Part shown: one piece after another, positions 35,152-44,795 of the stretch
Position numbering within the stretch: position 1 is the stretch's first letter
How the letters are laid out: the number at the start of each line of letters is the position of its first letter
NCBI GenBank assembly: GCA_024682375.1
Contig: JAIKZI010000039.1
Location: forward strand, 124,001-188,000
Source: Lachnospiraceae bacterium
GTDB lineage: Bacteria > Bacillota > Clostridia > Lachnospirales > Lachnospiraceae
Direction of reading: 5' to 3'
DNA: 64,000 nt
Notes under the pieces: model-generated
What the model saw: only the letters and a program-made list of their open reading frames with translations
Told to the model about the DNA's origin: nothing
Database searches by the model: none
Translations under genes and position numbers: made by a program

Positions 35152-36255
35152 TTATTTTACCTCCAATTCCTTTCTGATCGCATCTGCGACCTTGTCAATT
35201 GGTGCCGAAACATCTGTTATTCCACTTTGATCAGCTGCTTTTGGCATTCCATAAACAACACAGGTTTCTTGAGATTGGGTAATAACTCTAACGTGCTTAT
35301 GCTTCTTTAGAAATTGAATACCGTCCGTACCATCTCTGCCCATTCCTGTTAGTACCACGCACACAATATCATCGTAATGAGTTTTAGCTAAAGAATTGAA
35401 CATCACATCAGCGCAAGGTCTCAAACTATTAACCGGTGGATCATCAAAAACTCTCGCATAGCCTTTTCCATTCCTCGTATAAACCTCAAGATGTCTTCCA
35501 CCAGGAGCTAAATATACGATATCTGGTTTTAGCTCTTCGCCATCATCTGCTTCTTTTACCTTGAGCTTAGACTCTGAATCGATTCGCTCTGCCAGGGAAA
35601 AAGTAAACCCTTTTGGCATATGCTGTACGATTACAACAGGCACTCCCAAAGGAGGAAGCATCTTTATCATCACATGTAAAGCCTGTGGCCCACCTGTCGA
35701 AGATGCGATAGCTATGATTCTTTTTGAATTTCCCGAAGTAACACTAGCTGATGTTGAATTCACTTTAGAAAACACACTTTCCGCCCTAGGACTAGGCTTT
35801 GGTACAATTTTCTCCTGCGATGATACCAGCGATTCATTACCAAATAGTCCTGAAGAAGAACTGTTAATCAAAAATCTCGCGACTTCAGATAGATCAGCTT
35901 TAAACTTCTTGTGACCTGATCCAAAAATATGGAAAGGAACACTAACACACTTAACCTCTTTCATTCCGGAAAAAACAGATGCAGCATCTATATCTTCCTT
36001 TGCTTCGCCATGCAGCAAAATTGCCTTAAAACGAATCTTCTTAGAAGTAAGTGTGTTAATCACTTCTGATCCATTCTTGCGAGGTAAATACATGTTTACA
36101 ATAATTATATCTGGTTTTTCAGATACAACTTTTGAAACAGCTTCTTCTCCATCACAGCAAGTAATGATCTCATATGTATTTGTGCTTTCGCTGATTATAT
36201 CACAGATAGCCTTTCTCACGAGTGCAGAATCATGCGCTATAAGTATTTTTGTCAT
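35152..36255 (-). CDS. cheB: CheB methylesterase with degenerate receiver domain
   Basis: CheB removes methyl groups from chemoreceptor glutamates. The C-terminal methylesterase domain (from about 178) is intact: Ser186 in ASSTGG, His212 in VQHMPKG and Asp in LTGMGRDG. The N-terminal receiver domain (1-115) is recognisable but has lost its chemistry. The phospho-acceptor Asp is Asn54 (IIIVNMYLP), the acidic pair is His8-Asp9, the Thr/Ser position is His82 and the conserved Lys is Val106. So CheA is unlikely to control it by phosphorylation. It overlaps the PilZ gene by 4 bases and abuts cheA. Confidence 0.93.
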   Translation of the reverse strand: MTKILIAHDSALVRKAICDIISESTNTYEIITCCDGEEAVSKVVSEKPDIIIVNMYLPRKNGSEVINTLTSKKIRFKAILLHGEAKEDIDAASVFSGMKEVKCVSVPFHIFGSGHKKFKADLSEVARFLINSSSSGLFGNESLVSSQEKIVPKPSPRAESVFSKVNSTSASVTSGNSKRIIAIASSTGGPQALHVMIKMLPPLGVPVVIVQHMPKGFTFSLAERIDSESKLKVKEADDGEELKPDIVYLAPGGRHLEVYTRNGKGYARVFDDPPVNSLRPCADVMFNSLAKTHYDDIVCVVLTGMGRDGTDGIQFLKKHKHVRVITQSQETCVVYGMPKAADQSGITDVSAPIDKVADAIRKELEVK

Positions 36256-36995
36256 ACTTCCCGCTCTTTTCTCCGTCTTTTTCTTTCCAATTCGAAAATA
36301 TATCTGACAATTACTTCCTGACTGAGCTTTTCAAATCGATAATCAAATCGTATTCTATGTGAATACTGATCAGTATCTTCGATATGGTCAGAACCGACGC
36401 ATTTTCCGATTAGTTCAACATGTCTGATGCCACTATCTAAAGCTAAATCAAAATCAAACAAACAATATTCATCTTCTTTAATACTGTATGGTGCTGTAAA
36501 CTTAATTCCACCACCACTTATATCTATTATAGTACCATATTCTTCTGATTTTCTCTCACCCAGATCGATTTTATTTTGAATATTCTGTCTAAGTAAAGCC
36601 ATATTTTCAAAATCTAAATCTTCTTCCTTTAATGGAATAAATCGGGTTGGCACTAAACAATCAACTCTATAGAATTCTCTTCTTTGATATTTTGAAAGCT
36701 TACCTAACAACTGAACCTTTATAAGATAAAAATTCTGGCTCTTATATCGATCAATTACTACTCCATCAGCTCTAACCAAGCCTTTATCTGTTATAAATAC
36801 AAATTTATATTTAATTCCTTGATGCAATGGAGCTAGATGTCCTTTTTTCATAGGTGTTGTAATCTCAATTACATCATCTTCTACAACACTAAACAATGAA
36901 CTTTTGTAAGTATTCACAATTTTATTTTCTTCTAAACCAGCTGCAAAATGAGTTACTTCAATTTTGCATCCTGGTATGATTTCATCTAATTCCAT
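36252..36995 (-). CDS. YcgR-like PilZ domain protein (c-di-GMP receptor)
   Basis: The 247-residue protein has an N-terminal YcgR-like domain (1-105) and a C-terminal PilZ domain. The c-di-GMP-binding motifs are present: RRxxxR as RREFYR near residue 106 and DxSxxG as DISGGG near 155. In other bacteria YcgR-type proteins slow or stop the flagellar motor when c-di-GMP is high; that role is inferred here. It lies 17 bases after flhG and overlaps cheB by 4 bases. Confidence 0.9.
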   Translation of the reverse strand: MELDEIIPGCKIEVTHFAAGLEENKIVNTYKSSLFSVVEDDVIEITTPMKKGHLAPLHQGIKYKFVFITDKGLVRADGVVIDRYKSQNFYLIKVQLLGKLSKYQRREFYRVDCLVPTRFIPLKEEDLDFENMALLRQNIQNKIDLGERKSEEYGTIIDISGGGIKFTAPYSIKEDEYCLFDFDLALDSGIRHVELIGKCVGSDHIEDTDQYSHRIRFDYRFEKLSQEVIVRYIFELERKRRRKEREV

Positions 36996-37012
36996 TTTAA
37001 TATCCTTTTCTA

Positions 37013-37873
37013 TTATTGATTATGAGTTAAAAATCGAAAGAACTTATGCAATCCTGAATCGTCCTTCTGTTTTTCTCCAAGAAGATATGAAGCTATATCA
37101 TAAAAACATTTTGCAGATTTTGAAGTCGGGTTTTCTATCGATACAATTTTTTGTTTTCTAACTGCTTTCTCTAAGCTCTGATCAAGACAAACCATTCCTG
37201 CATAAGAAATTCTCTCATCTAAGAATTTATTAGTAACAGAATAAATCTTTTCAAATACCTGCCTAGCTTCTGCTTCGGACTGTACCTTATTTGCTATCAT
37301 TCTAATTTGGACATTTTCGCTATCAAATTTTTCATTTCTAACCATAGCCTTTACTAAGGAATAAGAATCTGTTAAAGAACTAGGTTCCGGAGTTGTAACC
37401 AACAAAACATCCGGAGAGGCTAGAACGAATTTTAAGACATTATCAGAAATCCCCGCTCCAGTATCTACAATTAAAATATCGCATAAATCGTTTAATGATT
37501 CCAAATCATCTACAACTAAATCGACTTGTGCTGCTGTCAAATTGTTAAGAGCGATAATTCCTGATCCACCAGAAATAAACCCTATATCCATAGGACCATT
37601 TGTAATTATGTCCCTAATATCCATTCCCTTATAAATCATATCCGATAAGTCATTTTTTGGAACAGTTCCAAACATGACTTCAACATTTGCTAAGCCAAAA
37701 TCGGCATCGAAAATGATTACTTTTTTCCCTAACTTAGTAAACCAAACCGCAAGATTGACCGCGAGGTTAGACTTGCCAACCCCACCTTTACCACTGGTAA
37801 CAGTAAGTACTTTAGTTCGCGTAGTTTTTCTGCGAAGTTTTACTTCGTTTCTTAACTTTTCCGCCTGATCCAT
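37013..37873 (-). CDS. flhG: flagellar number regulator FlhG (MinD-like ATPase)
   Basis: FlhG (YlxH) is a MinD/ParA-type ATPase that controls flagellar number and placement with FlhF. The 286-residue protein has the deviant Walker A SGKGGVGKSNLAVNLA near residue 27, the DADFGLANV switch segment and the DTGAG Walker B-like motif. A C-terminal amphipathic helix is possible (DSGLHKFFRFL). It lies 3 bases after flhF. Confidence 0.95.
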   Translation of the reverse strand: MDQAEKLRNEVKLRRKTTRTKVLTVTSGKGGVGKSNLAVNLAVWFTKLGKKVIIFDADFGLANVEVMFGTVPKNDLSDMIYKGMDIRDIITNGPMDIGFISGGSGIIALNNLTAAQVDLVVDDLESLNDLCDILIVDTGAGISDNVLKFVLASPDVLLVTTPEPSSLTDSYSLVKAMVRNEKFDSENVQIRMIANKVQSEAEARQVFEKIYSVTNKFLDERISYAGMVCLDQSLEKAVRKQKIVSIENPTSKSAKCFYDIASYLLGEKQKDDSGLHKFFRFLTHNQ

Positions 37874-37876
37874 AAC

Positions 37877-39277
37877 TTACTTACCTCCGAGCAATTGCTT
37901 AACAATATGCTGTATATTGACAACTTCTATATCGTCAGGTACCCCCTGTCCATTGCAGACATATGAGATATCTGTGTCCGCATAAAGTTTAGTATTCAAA
38001 ATATTTCCACACACATCTGTCTCATCGAGCTTTGTGAAAATAAGATGAAAGTCAGTAAATGATTTATAAATATCGACAATAGCTTTCAAATCTCTATATT
38101 TTGTTGTAGCAGAAAGAACTAGATAAACATCTTTTTGGAATGCAGGATCTACAGCATTTAGGATATCCTCCATATCTTTTCTCTGTCCCTTGTTCTTATG
38201 GGAAAATCCTGCTGTATCAACAAGAATCAAATCCAAACCGCCCATCTTTGCAATGGCTTCGTTCATGTCATCCTTTGTAAGAACAACATCCAAAGGAATT
38301 TCAAGAATGTTTGCATAGGTTCTAAGCTGATCTGTAGCCGCAATTCTATATGTATCAGTAGTCAAAAGTCCTACAGTTTTTCCGTAGTTTAATTTGTACC
38401 TAGATGCTAGTTTAGCAATTGTTGTTGTCTTTCCAACACCTGTTGGCCCAATCAAAAAGACGATAAAAGGTTTACTATCACCACAGACAATTGTCTTAGG
38501 TTTACCCATCATAAGCACAAGCTTCTGATATACATTGGATAAAAGGAAATCCAGATTATTTCCTGTTCTAATAACCTTTTCCATATCCTTTATAATCTGA
38601 TTAACGTACTTTTCATCAACTTCATTAGAAAGCAATACGTTATAAAGCATGCTGACAAACTGGCGGTTAGTGGTTTTACTTTTTTCCTCCATGTCAGCAT
38701 TGATAGAATCTTTCAAGTTAACAAATCCATCCTCTTCAGGTTTTTCAACGGCCTTAGGAGCCTTCTGATATGCAGGATTTGTAGGTTGTTTCACTTCCTG
38801 ATTCATATTAGGAAGGAGAGAGTCAAGTCTCTTGTCTTCTGCATTAGCATAATTTTCAGTGTTTCTATGACGATTAACCTCTATAGACTCGGATTTTTTT
38901 ATAACATCATTCACGGCTTTGAAAGCACTTCTAAGAGATTCTTCTGCAAGTGCATCTGCATCCTGATTTGAAGGTGCAGAAGTAAGAGGTGGCAGAGGAT
39001 TTTTCTTTGTTTCTACATGATTTACAACTCCTCTTTCACCGGCAACTGCATCGAAATGACCACCTTCGCCAAGCGCTGTAGAAGGATTCTGTTTAACAGG
39101 TGTCTTATCGTCTTCAAGAGCTGCAGTAACTTCATAAGTACTTGTCTTAAAGATTCCAAAAACTCCCTTAGGACGAATCTCTTTTACATTCATAATAACT
39201 ACTGAATCACCCAATTCATTTTTAGCATTTTGTATTGCTTCATCTCTGCTATTTCCAGTAAATTTCTTAATTGTCAT
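37877..39277 (-). CDS. flhF: flagellar SRP-like GTPase FlhF
   Basis: FlhF is the third SRP-family GTPase and sets flagellar position. The 466-residue protein begins with the FlhF-specific B domain (MTIKKFTGNSRDEAIQNAK) and a variable linker (60-200), followed by the NG GTPase domain: GPTGVGKTTTIAKLA, DTYRIAATDQLRTYA, DTAGFSHKN and TKLDET. It overlaps flhA by 11 bases upstream and abuts flhG downstream. Confidence 0.96.
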   Translation of the reverse strand: MTIKKFTGNSRDEAIQNAKNELGDSVVIMNVKEIRPKGVFGIFKTSTYEVTAALEDDKTPVKQNPSTALGEGGHFDAVAGERGVVNHVETKKNPLPPLTSAPSNQDADALAEESLRSAFKAVNDVIKKSESIEVNRHRNTENYANAEDKRLDSLLPNMNQEVKQPTNPAYQKAPKAVEKPEEDGFVNLKDSINADMEEKSKTTNRQFVSMLYNVLLSNEVDEKYVNQIIKDMEKVIRTGNNLDFLLSNVYQKLVLMMGKPKTIVCGDSKPFIVFLIGPTGVGKTTTIAKLASRYKLNYGKTVGLLTTDTYRIAATDQLRTYANILEIPLDVVLTKDDMNEAIAKMGGLDLILVDTAGFSHKNKGQRKDMEDILNAVDPAFQKDVYLVLSATTKYRDLKAIVDIYKSFTDFHLIFTKLDETDVCGNILNTKLYADTDISYVCNGQGVPDDIEVVNIQHIVKQLLGGK

Positions 39278-41327
39278 TTATTGTCACCATTCCCACTGAT
39301 CGTAATTCTACATTTGGCTCAACTTCGTTAAATGAAACCACTATTAAATCACTATAGTAATCTTCCGTCAGATTTTTGAAATACATTCTAACAATTGGAG
39401 AACAAACTACTATAGGAGCAAGCCCCTGGTCCTCAAATTTCTTTATTTCAACTCCAAGAGAATCCATAATTGCTCTGACTTTCTCTGGATCTAACGTCAA
39501 ATACGCACCCTGCTCTGTCTGTTTTACGGATCCCATAATTTCCTGTTCCAGACGAGGATCTAAAGTAATAACATCGGATGTCTCATTTGCCGGGAAGTAT
39601 TTACTTGAAATAGCTCTCTTAAGCCCCTGTCTTACATATTCCGTAAGGACATCCGTATCTCTTGTAGTAGATGCATGATCTGCTAACACTTCAAATATAG
39701 AGAGCAAATCTCGAATTGAGATTCCTTCCTTCAAAAGGTTCTGCAAAACCTTTTCAATTTCACCTAAACCTAAAAGTTTAGGAATCAATTCATCAACCAA
39801 AACAGGATTTGACTTTTTGAGGTTCTCGACAAGATTCTGAACATCCTGTCGTGTAAGTAGCTCGTCAATATGAGTTCTTATAACCTCTGTCAAATGAGTT
39901 GCAATGATTGAAGGCGGATCAACAACAGTATATCCTAAACTTTCAGCCCTCTCTCTTTGCGACTCCGTAATCCAGATAGCTGGAAGATGGAATGAAGGCT
40001 CAAATGTAGGAATACCTGTAATCTCTTCCTCAACATATCCAGGATTCATCGCCATATAATGATCAAAAAGAATTTCTCCTTCAGCTACCTGGATACCTTT
40101 TATCTTAATAATATATTGATTAGGATTCAGCTGAATATTATCTCTAAGTCTAATAATTGGAACTACAGTACCAAGCTCAAGAGCAATCTGACGTCTAATC
40201 ATAACTACTCTGTCCAAAAGATCTCCACCCTGATTTACATCAGCTAGAGGGATAATACCATATCCAAATTCAAGTTCAATAGGGTCAACCTGAAGAAGTG
40301 ATACAACATTTTCAGGACGTCTAACTTCTTCTGCTTCAGTCTCTTCTGTTTCTACAGCTTCTTCAGTAGCTTCCTGTTCAATATTCTTCTGAATATTATA
40401 GCCTGTAATTATAAGAGCAATACCAAGGCCACCGAAAATAACTAAATTCAAAGGTGTAAAAATTCCTAAAAAAGTCAAAACACTTCCAGCTAAAAGAAGC
40501 ACCTGAGAATTACCAAACAACTGCTTAACAAGAGTTTCGCCAAAATCATTTTCATTCGAACCCTTTGTTACAAGAATACCTGTAGACAGCGAAATAAGAA
40601 GTGATGGAATCTGTGATGTAATACCATCACCAATAGTAAGAATTCCATACTGCTGAAAAGCATCATTAGCAGCCATACCGCCCTGAGTCATTCCCATCAT
40701 AATTCCACCTACCAGGTTGATAAGTGTAATAATAAGTCCGGCTATAGCATCTCCTTTTACATACTTAGTAGCACCATCCATGTTACCGAAGAAACTTGAC
40801 TCATCCTGCAACTTCTTTCGTCTGGCAGCGGCCTGCTCATCATTGATAGCACCAGTATTCAAATCGGCATCGATAGCCATCTGCTTACCAGGCATAGCAT
40901 CCAAAGAGAAACGTGCTGATACCTCAGCTACTCGCTCAGAACCTTTATTGATAACCATAAACTGGATTATAAGTAAAATTACAAAGACAATACCACCGAT
41001 GATGATATTACCACCACCTACGAACTGTCCGAAAGTAACGACTACATTTCCAGGATTTCCTGTTGTAAGAATAAGTCTTGTTGAACTTACGTTTAGAGAA
41101 ATTCTAAAAATTGTAGTAAACAAAAGTAACGTTGGGAAAAAAGCCATATCCAGGATTTCCTTCATGAAAATCGTGTTTAGCATAATTACCAACGCAACAC
41201 CTATATTAAAGGCTAACAATATATCCAACAAAATGGAGGGAATAGGTACAATGAAGAATACAACGGCGGCAAGCATATAAAATACAACGCCAAAATCCAT
41301 ACCGTTTACATTTAATTTCTGTAGCAC
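39267..41327 (-). CDS. flhA: flagellar type III export protein FlhA
   Basis: FlhA is the large membrane component of the flagellar export gate. The 686-residue protein has about eight membrane helices in residues 15-310, with the FHIPEP-family signature region (FRISLNVSSTRLIL) and the FSLDAMPGKQMAIDADL loop. A cytoplasmic C-terminal half (from about 340) docks chaperone-substrate complexes. The start is a GTG with AAGGAGGGG four to six bases upstream. It overlaps flhF by 11 bases. Confidence 0.97.
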   Translation of the reverse strand: MLQKLNVNGMDFGVVFYMLAAVVFFIVPIPSILLDILLAFNIGVALVIMLNTIFMKEILDMAFFPTLLLFTTIFRISLNVSSTRLILTTGNPGNVVVTFGQFVGGGNIIIGGIVFVILLIIQFMVINKGSERVAEVSARFSLDAMPGKQMAIDADLNTGAINDEQAAARRKKLQDESSFFGNMDGATKYVKGDAIAGLIITLINLVGGIMMGMTQGGMAANDAFQQYGILTIGDGITSQIPSLLISLSTGILVTKGSNENDFGETLVKQLFGNSQVLLLAGSVLTFLGIFTPLNLVIFGGLGIALIITGYNIQKNIEQEATEEAVETEETEAEEVRRPENVVSLLQVDPIELEFGYGIIPLADVNQGGDLLDRVVMIRRQIALELGTVVPIIRLRDNIQLNPNQYIIKIKGIQVAEGEILFDHYMAMNPGYVEEEITGIPTFEPSFHLPAIWITESQRERAESLGYTVVDPPSIIATHLTEVIRTHIDELLTRQDVQNLVENLKKSNPVLVDELIPKLLGLGEIEKVLQNLLKEGISIRDLLSIFEVLADHASTTRDTDVLTEYVRQGLKRAISSKYFPANETSDVITLDPRLEQEIMGSVKQTEQGAYLTLDPEKVRAIMDSLGVEIKKFEDQGLAPIVVCSPIVRMYFKNLTEDYYSDLIVVSFNEVEPNVELRSVGMVTINDN

Positions 41328-41381
41328 GTCTCCCCTCCTTTCAAAAGTCTATAATTCATGTGTCTAATTACCCAATTTAAA

Positions 41382-42512
41382 TTACACTAGGTTTCTACTA
41401 TTATATACCAACGCAAGAATCTCGGCTACTGCTTCATACAATTCTGGAGGTATCTCTTGACCTATATCGACAGTTGCATAAAGTGCTCTAGCTAAAGGCT
41501 TATTTTCAGTAATTAAAATACCATTTTCTTTCGCAACTTCTTTAATCTTGTTAGCGACATAATCCTCACCCTTTGCAACAACAATAGGCGCTGTAGATTC
41601 ATTTGAATCATATTTAAGCGCTACAGCAATATGCGTAGGGTTTGTGATTACTACATCGGCATCCGGAACACTTTGCATCATTCTTCTTTGAGAAACTTCC
41701 TGCATCTTCTGACGCTGTTTCTGTTTAATCTGCGGATCACCTTCAGTATCCTTAAATTCATCCTTTACTTCCTGTTTTGTCATCTTCATATCTTCATTAA
41801 ACTTACGTTTTTGATAGATATAATCCATAAGACCGATAACAAAATAAAGCAAAGAAATCTTAAGTCCTGTATCAATTACGATATCTCCAACCAGAGCAAT
41901 TGCACCTTTTAGGTTAATATCATAAAGTATAAAAAGTGTTCCCGCTCTATCCTTCAAAGTGTTATATGCAACCCAGAAAATAATTCCCACCTTTAGAATA
42001 GATTTAATCAATTCGAAAATTGATTTTTTGGAAAAAATTCTTTTAAATCCATTAATTGGATTCATTTTATTTAGATTAGGTTTCATAGGTTCAGCACTGA
42101 CCTGCCAACCTACCTGTACAATTTCACCTAAAATACAAACCATTACACCCGCTATTAGAAAAGGGGCTAATATTAATAACATCCTAAGTATAACTGGGAA
42201 AATCAAAGATATAAACGCTTGGACAGAAACACCATCTCTCTGACTTTCAACGAAATCAGGCATTCGATTTTGATATGTCCATTTAAAGATATTTATTAGA
42301 TTTGAACCAACGAATCCCACAAAAACTTTTAACGTCACAAACAAAGCCATCAAGCCAAAAGCATTAGTTAATTCTTTGCTCTTTGCTACCTGGCCTTTCT
42401 TTCTAGCATCAGAAAGTCGCTTAGGTGTAGCGGCTTCGGTCTTCTCTCCTCCTGGTCCTTCCTGAGGCGAGAAGAACTGTAGATCAAATTGTATTAAATA
42501 CAATTCACTCAT
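41382..42512 (-). CDS. flhB: flagellar export protein FlhB
   Basis: FlhB is the export-gate protein that switches substrate specificity by self-cleavage. The 376-residue protein has the N-terminal GEKTEAATPKRLSDARKKGQVAKS motif, four membrane segments, and the autocleavage site NPTH (VITNPTHIAVALKY) near residue 287. It overlaps fliR by 4 bases (ATGA). In some Clostridia FliR and FlhB are fused; here they are separate. Confidence 0.97.
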   Translation of the reverse strand: MSELYLIQFDLQFFSPQEGPGGEKTEAATPKRLSDARKKGQVAKSKELTNAFGLMALFVTLKVFVGFVGSNLINIFKWTYQNRMPDFVESQRDGVSVQAFISLIFPVILRMLLILAPFLIAGVMVCILGEIVQVGWQVSAEPMKPNLNKMNPINGFKRIFSKKSIFELIKSILKVGIIFWVAYNTLKDRAGTLFILYDINLKGAIALVGDIVIDTGLKISLLYFVIGLMDYIYQKRKFNEDMKMTKQEVKDEFKDTEGDPQIKQKQRQKMQEVSQRRMMQSVPDADVVITNPTHIAVALKYDSNESTAPIVVAKGEDYVANKIKEVAKENGILITENKPLARALYATVDIGQEIPPELYEAVAEILALVYNSRNLV

Positions 42513-43297
42513 TTCTGCAGAACCCTCATCATCGAAACTAACATATTTCTCATTTCTTTAAAGATGTAATTTGAAACATCCGGAAGTAAATATACAACAA
42601 TAAACAAAACTGAAAAGCCGGCTAAAAGTTTAATCTGAATACCTACAGAGAACATATTCATCTGAGGCGCAACCTTTGCAATAACACCTAATACGACATT
42701 TATTATCATAGTACATGCAAAAACCGGCAACATAATTCTAAACGAAATAGTGAAAAAATGAGTCATATAAACAGTCATCATTTTTATCAAATTAGTAGTA
42801 TCTACATTCGCTCCACCTAACTGTATCAGCTGAAACGAATCCACTATAGCTCTAAGTATATATTGATACATACCTGTAACAATAAGCATGATATAAACAT
42901 AGTAATAATATAACTGACCGGTAAGTGTAGCCAAAGAACCAGTCGAAGGATCGAACTGTGATGCCATAGATAGTCCGATATCCATATCTATAATATTACC
43001 AGCAAACATAATAATATATGTACAAATATTTGCTGAGAATCCCAGTAGCAATCCTGTAATAGCCTCTTTTAAAACCAAAGTAGCATATCCTATTACCGAG
43101 ACATAAGTATAAGCTTCAACAGGTCTGAATGTATAGTAAACAAGCATTGCAACAAACAAAGAAAGACCGACCCTAACTCTTCTCGGCACATTACGCATCG
43201 AGAAGAAAGGAGCGGCCGCAACAAATGATGCAATTCTTACTAGAACCAACAAAAAATATTCAAAATCAATTAACGAAAAAGTAAAATTTAATGTCAT
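42509..43297 (-). CDS. fliR: flagellar export protein FliR
   Basis: Inner-membrane component of the export gate. The 262-residue protein has about six hydrophobic segments and the family's LVRIASFVAAAPFFSMRNVPRRVRVG near the N-terminus. No clear Shine-Dalgarno precedes its ATG, which lies 3 bases after fliQ, so translation is probably coupled to fliQ. It overlaps flhB by 4 bases. Confidence 0.95.
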   Translation of the reverse strand: MTLNFTFSLIDFEYFLLVLVRIASFVAAAPFFSMRNVPRRVRVGLSLFVAMLVYYTFRPVEAYTYVSVIGYATLVLKEAITGLLLGFSANICTYIIMFAGNIIDMDIGLSMASQFDPSTGSLATLTGQLYYYYVYIMLIVTGMYQYILRAIVDSFQLIQLGGANVDTTNLIKMMTVYMTHFFTISFRIMLPVFACTMIINVVLGVIAKVAPQMNMFSVGIQIKLLAGFSVLFIVVYLLPDVSNYIFKEMRNMLVSMMRVLQK

Positions 43298-43300
43298 AGA

Positions 43301-43570
43301 TTATTTGATAAATAAAGTAAAATCAGACCACAAATCAACCATATAAGTAGTTAGATTAGTCATTATAAATGAACCGAAAATTACAAGCGATAAGAATATC
43401 GCTAATAACTTAGGAACGAAAGTCAATGTCTGTTCCTGGATAGACGTAACAGTCTGAAAAATACTAACTACCAAACCTATAACCAAAGAAACAATAAGCA
43501 TCGGAGCCGAATTAATAATAATCTGATATATTGCATTTCGCATCATATCAAGTACTGCACCTTGTGACAT
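43301..43570 (-). CDS. fliQ: flagellar export protein FliQ
   Basis: Small (89 residues) export-gate protein with two membrane helices, including APMLIVSLVIGLVVSIFQTVTSIQEQTLTFVPK, the family hallmark. Located between fliP and fliR in the conserved fliOPQR-flhBA order. Confidence 0.96.
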   Translation of the reverse strand: MSQGAVLDMMRNAIYQIIINSAPMLIVSLVIGLVVSIFQTVTSIQEQTLTFVPKLLAIFLSLVIFGSFIMTNLTTYMVDLWSDFTLFIK

Positions 43571-43584
43571 TCTCTCCTCCTAAA

Positions 43585-44415
43585 TCAGTAGAATGTTCTA
43601 ACTACATTTCCAATTACGAGATCCCATCCATCTGCAAGTACAAATAGTAGAATCTTGAACGGTAGCGAAATGGTTGTCGGCGGGAGCATCATCATACCCA
43701 TCGACATAAGAACCGATGCAACTACCATATCAATAACGATAAATGGAATATATATAACGAATCCTATGATAAAAGCTGTTCTAAGTTCACTCAAAATGAA
43801 TGAAGGAACCAAAACATAAAATGGAACATCATCATAGTCATCATATTTCACTTTGGCTATATCACAGAATAGATTTAAATCCTTCGTCTGTGTCTGACCA
43901 TACATGAATTCTCTAATAGGACCTTCTGCCTTTTCCAAAGCGACTTCCTGTGTTATCTCACCTTTATCAAAAGGTTGAATAGCATCAGTATTAATCTTTG
44001 TAAAAGTAGGCCACATTATAAATATTGTCAAAAACAGTGCCAAACCAATTAGCACCTGATTAGGTGGTGACGTCTGTGTTCCAATAGCCGCTCTTACGAA
44101 ATGTAATACAATGATAATTCGAATAAACGAAGTCATCATAATCAAAATCGAAGGCGCTAAAGAAATAACCGTGAGAACGATTAGAATTCTCACGGTCGAT
44201 GTAAGTGATCCGGTATCACCATTTAAGGTGAGGGAAAAAATCTCACCATCACCAGTCTTCTGATCACTCGCATTTGGAGCCTTCTCTGTTGCACCATAAG
44301 AATTATCTGTAGCATATACTCTTCCAGCTTTCGAAAGAGATACAGTAGAAAATACCAGTACAAACACTGCAAAGGCTATTGACAGACGACAATACCATTT
44401 CTTTAGTTTCGTCAT
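43585..44415 (-). CDS. fliP: flagellar export protein FliP
   Basis: FliP forms the core of the export gate with FliQ and FliR. The 276-residue protein starts with a signal-like hydrophobic segment (about residues 10-30), normal for FliP, followed by a short hydrophilic part and the family core: TSFIRIIIVLHFVRAAIGTQTSPPNQVLIGLALFLT, with VPSFILSELRTAFIIGF later. It comes 1 base after fliO. Confidence 0.97.
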   Translation of the reverse strand: MTKLKKWYCRLSIAFAVFVLVFSTVSLSKAGRVYATDNSYGATEKAPNASDQKTGDGEIFSLTLNGDTGSLTSTVRILIVLTVISLAPSILIMMTSFIRIIIVLHFVRAAIGTQTSPPNQVLIGLALFLTIFIMWPTFTKINTDAIQPFDKGEITQEVALEKAEGPIREFMYGQTQTKDLNLFCDIAKVKYDDYDDVPFYVLVPSFILSELRTAFIIGFVIYIPFIVIDMVVASVLMSMGMMMLPPTTISLPFKILLFVLADGWDLVIGNVVRTFY

Positions 44416-44416
44416 G

Positions 44417-44791
44417 TTATTCCTTTTTATTTGGAAGATTAGTAAACTGCTTTAGAATCTCCTGAAACTTTCCACTAGATTTAAAACTATTATCATCGCA
44501 ACCAACAATTGAAACAGCTTCACTATCCAGCTCTCCAAGAAAGACTATCTCATCTTTGCCCACACCAATCACAATATATCTATTCTGACCAGTCTGAACT
44601 ATTTCAACGAACTTATTGTTTCCAACTCTGATAGTCTCAACGATTTTCAGATTCTTACCAATTTGCTGCTGTTTTTGAAATCCTGCCATCCACTTCGTGG
44701 TATAGAATGTCAAAACCAATACAGCAATAAAAATAAATAAAACAATAATCAGTTGAAATAAACTCTCTCCCTGAGAAGTAAGCAAAATCAT
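44417..44791 (-). CDS. fliO: flagellar biosynthesis protein FliO
   Basis: FliO (FliZ in Bacillus) helps assemble the FliP ring. The 124-residue protein has one N-terminal membrane helix (about 10-33) and a small cytoplasmic FliO domain (KNLKIVETIRVGNNKFVEIVQ). The family is poorly conserved, but position between cheY and fliP and architecture agree. Confidence 0.88.
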   Translation of the reverse strand: MILLTSQGESLFQLIIVLFIFIAVLVLTFYTTKWMAGFQKQQQIGKNLKIVETIRVGNNKFVEIVQTGQNRYIVIGVGKDEIVFLGELDSEAVSIVGCDDNSFKSSGKFQEILKQFTNLPNKKE

Positions 44792-44795
44792 CTAA

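Noticed and set aside
40717..41280. 187-codon open frame on the plus strand opposite flhA
   Set aside because: It lies wholly antisense to the well-conserved membrane part of flhA, lacks an SD and codes for a biased, unrecognisable sequence. It is a shadow of the real gene.
42509..43297. FliR-FlhB fusion, as in some Clostridia
   Set aside because: A stop codon and an ATGA overlap separate the two genes.
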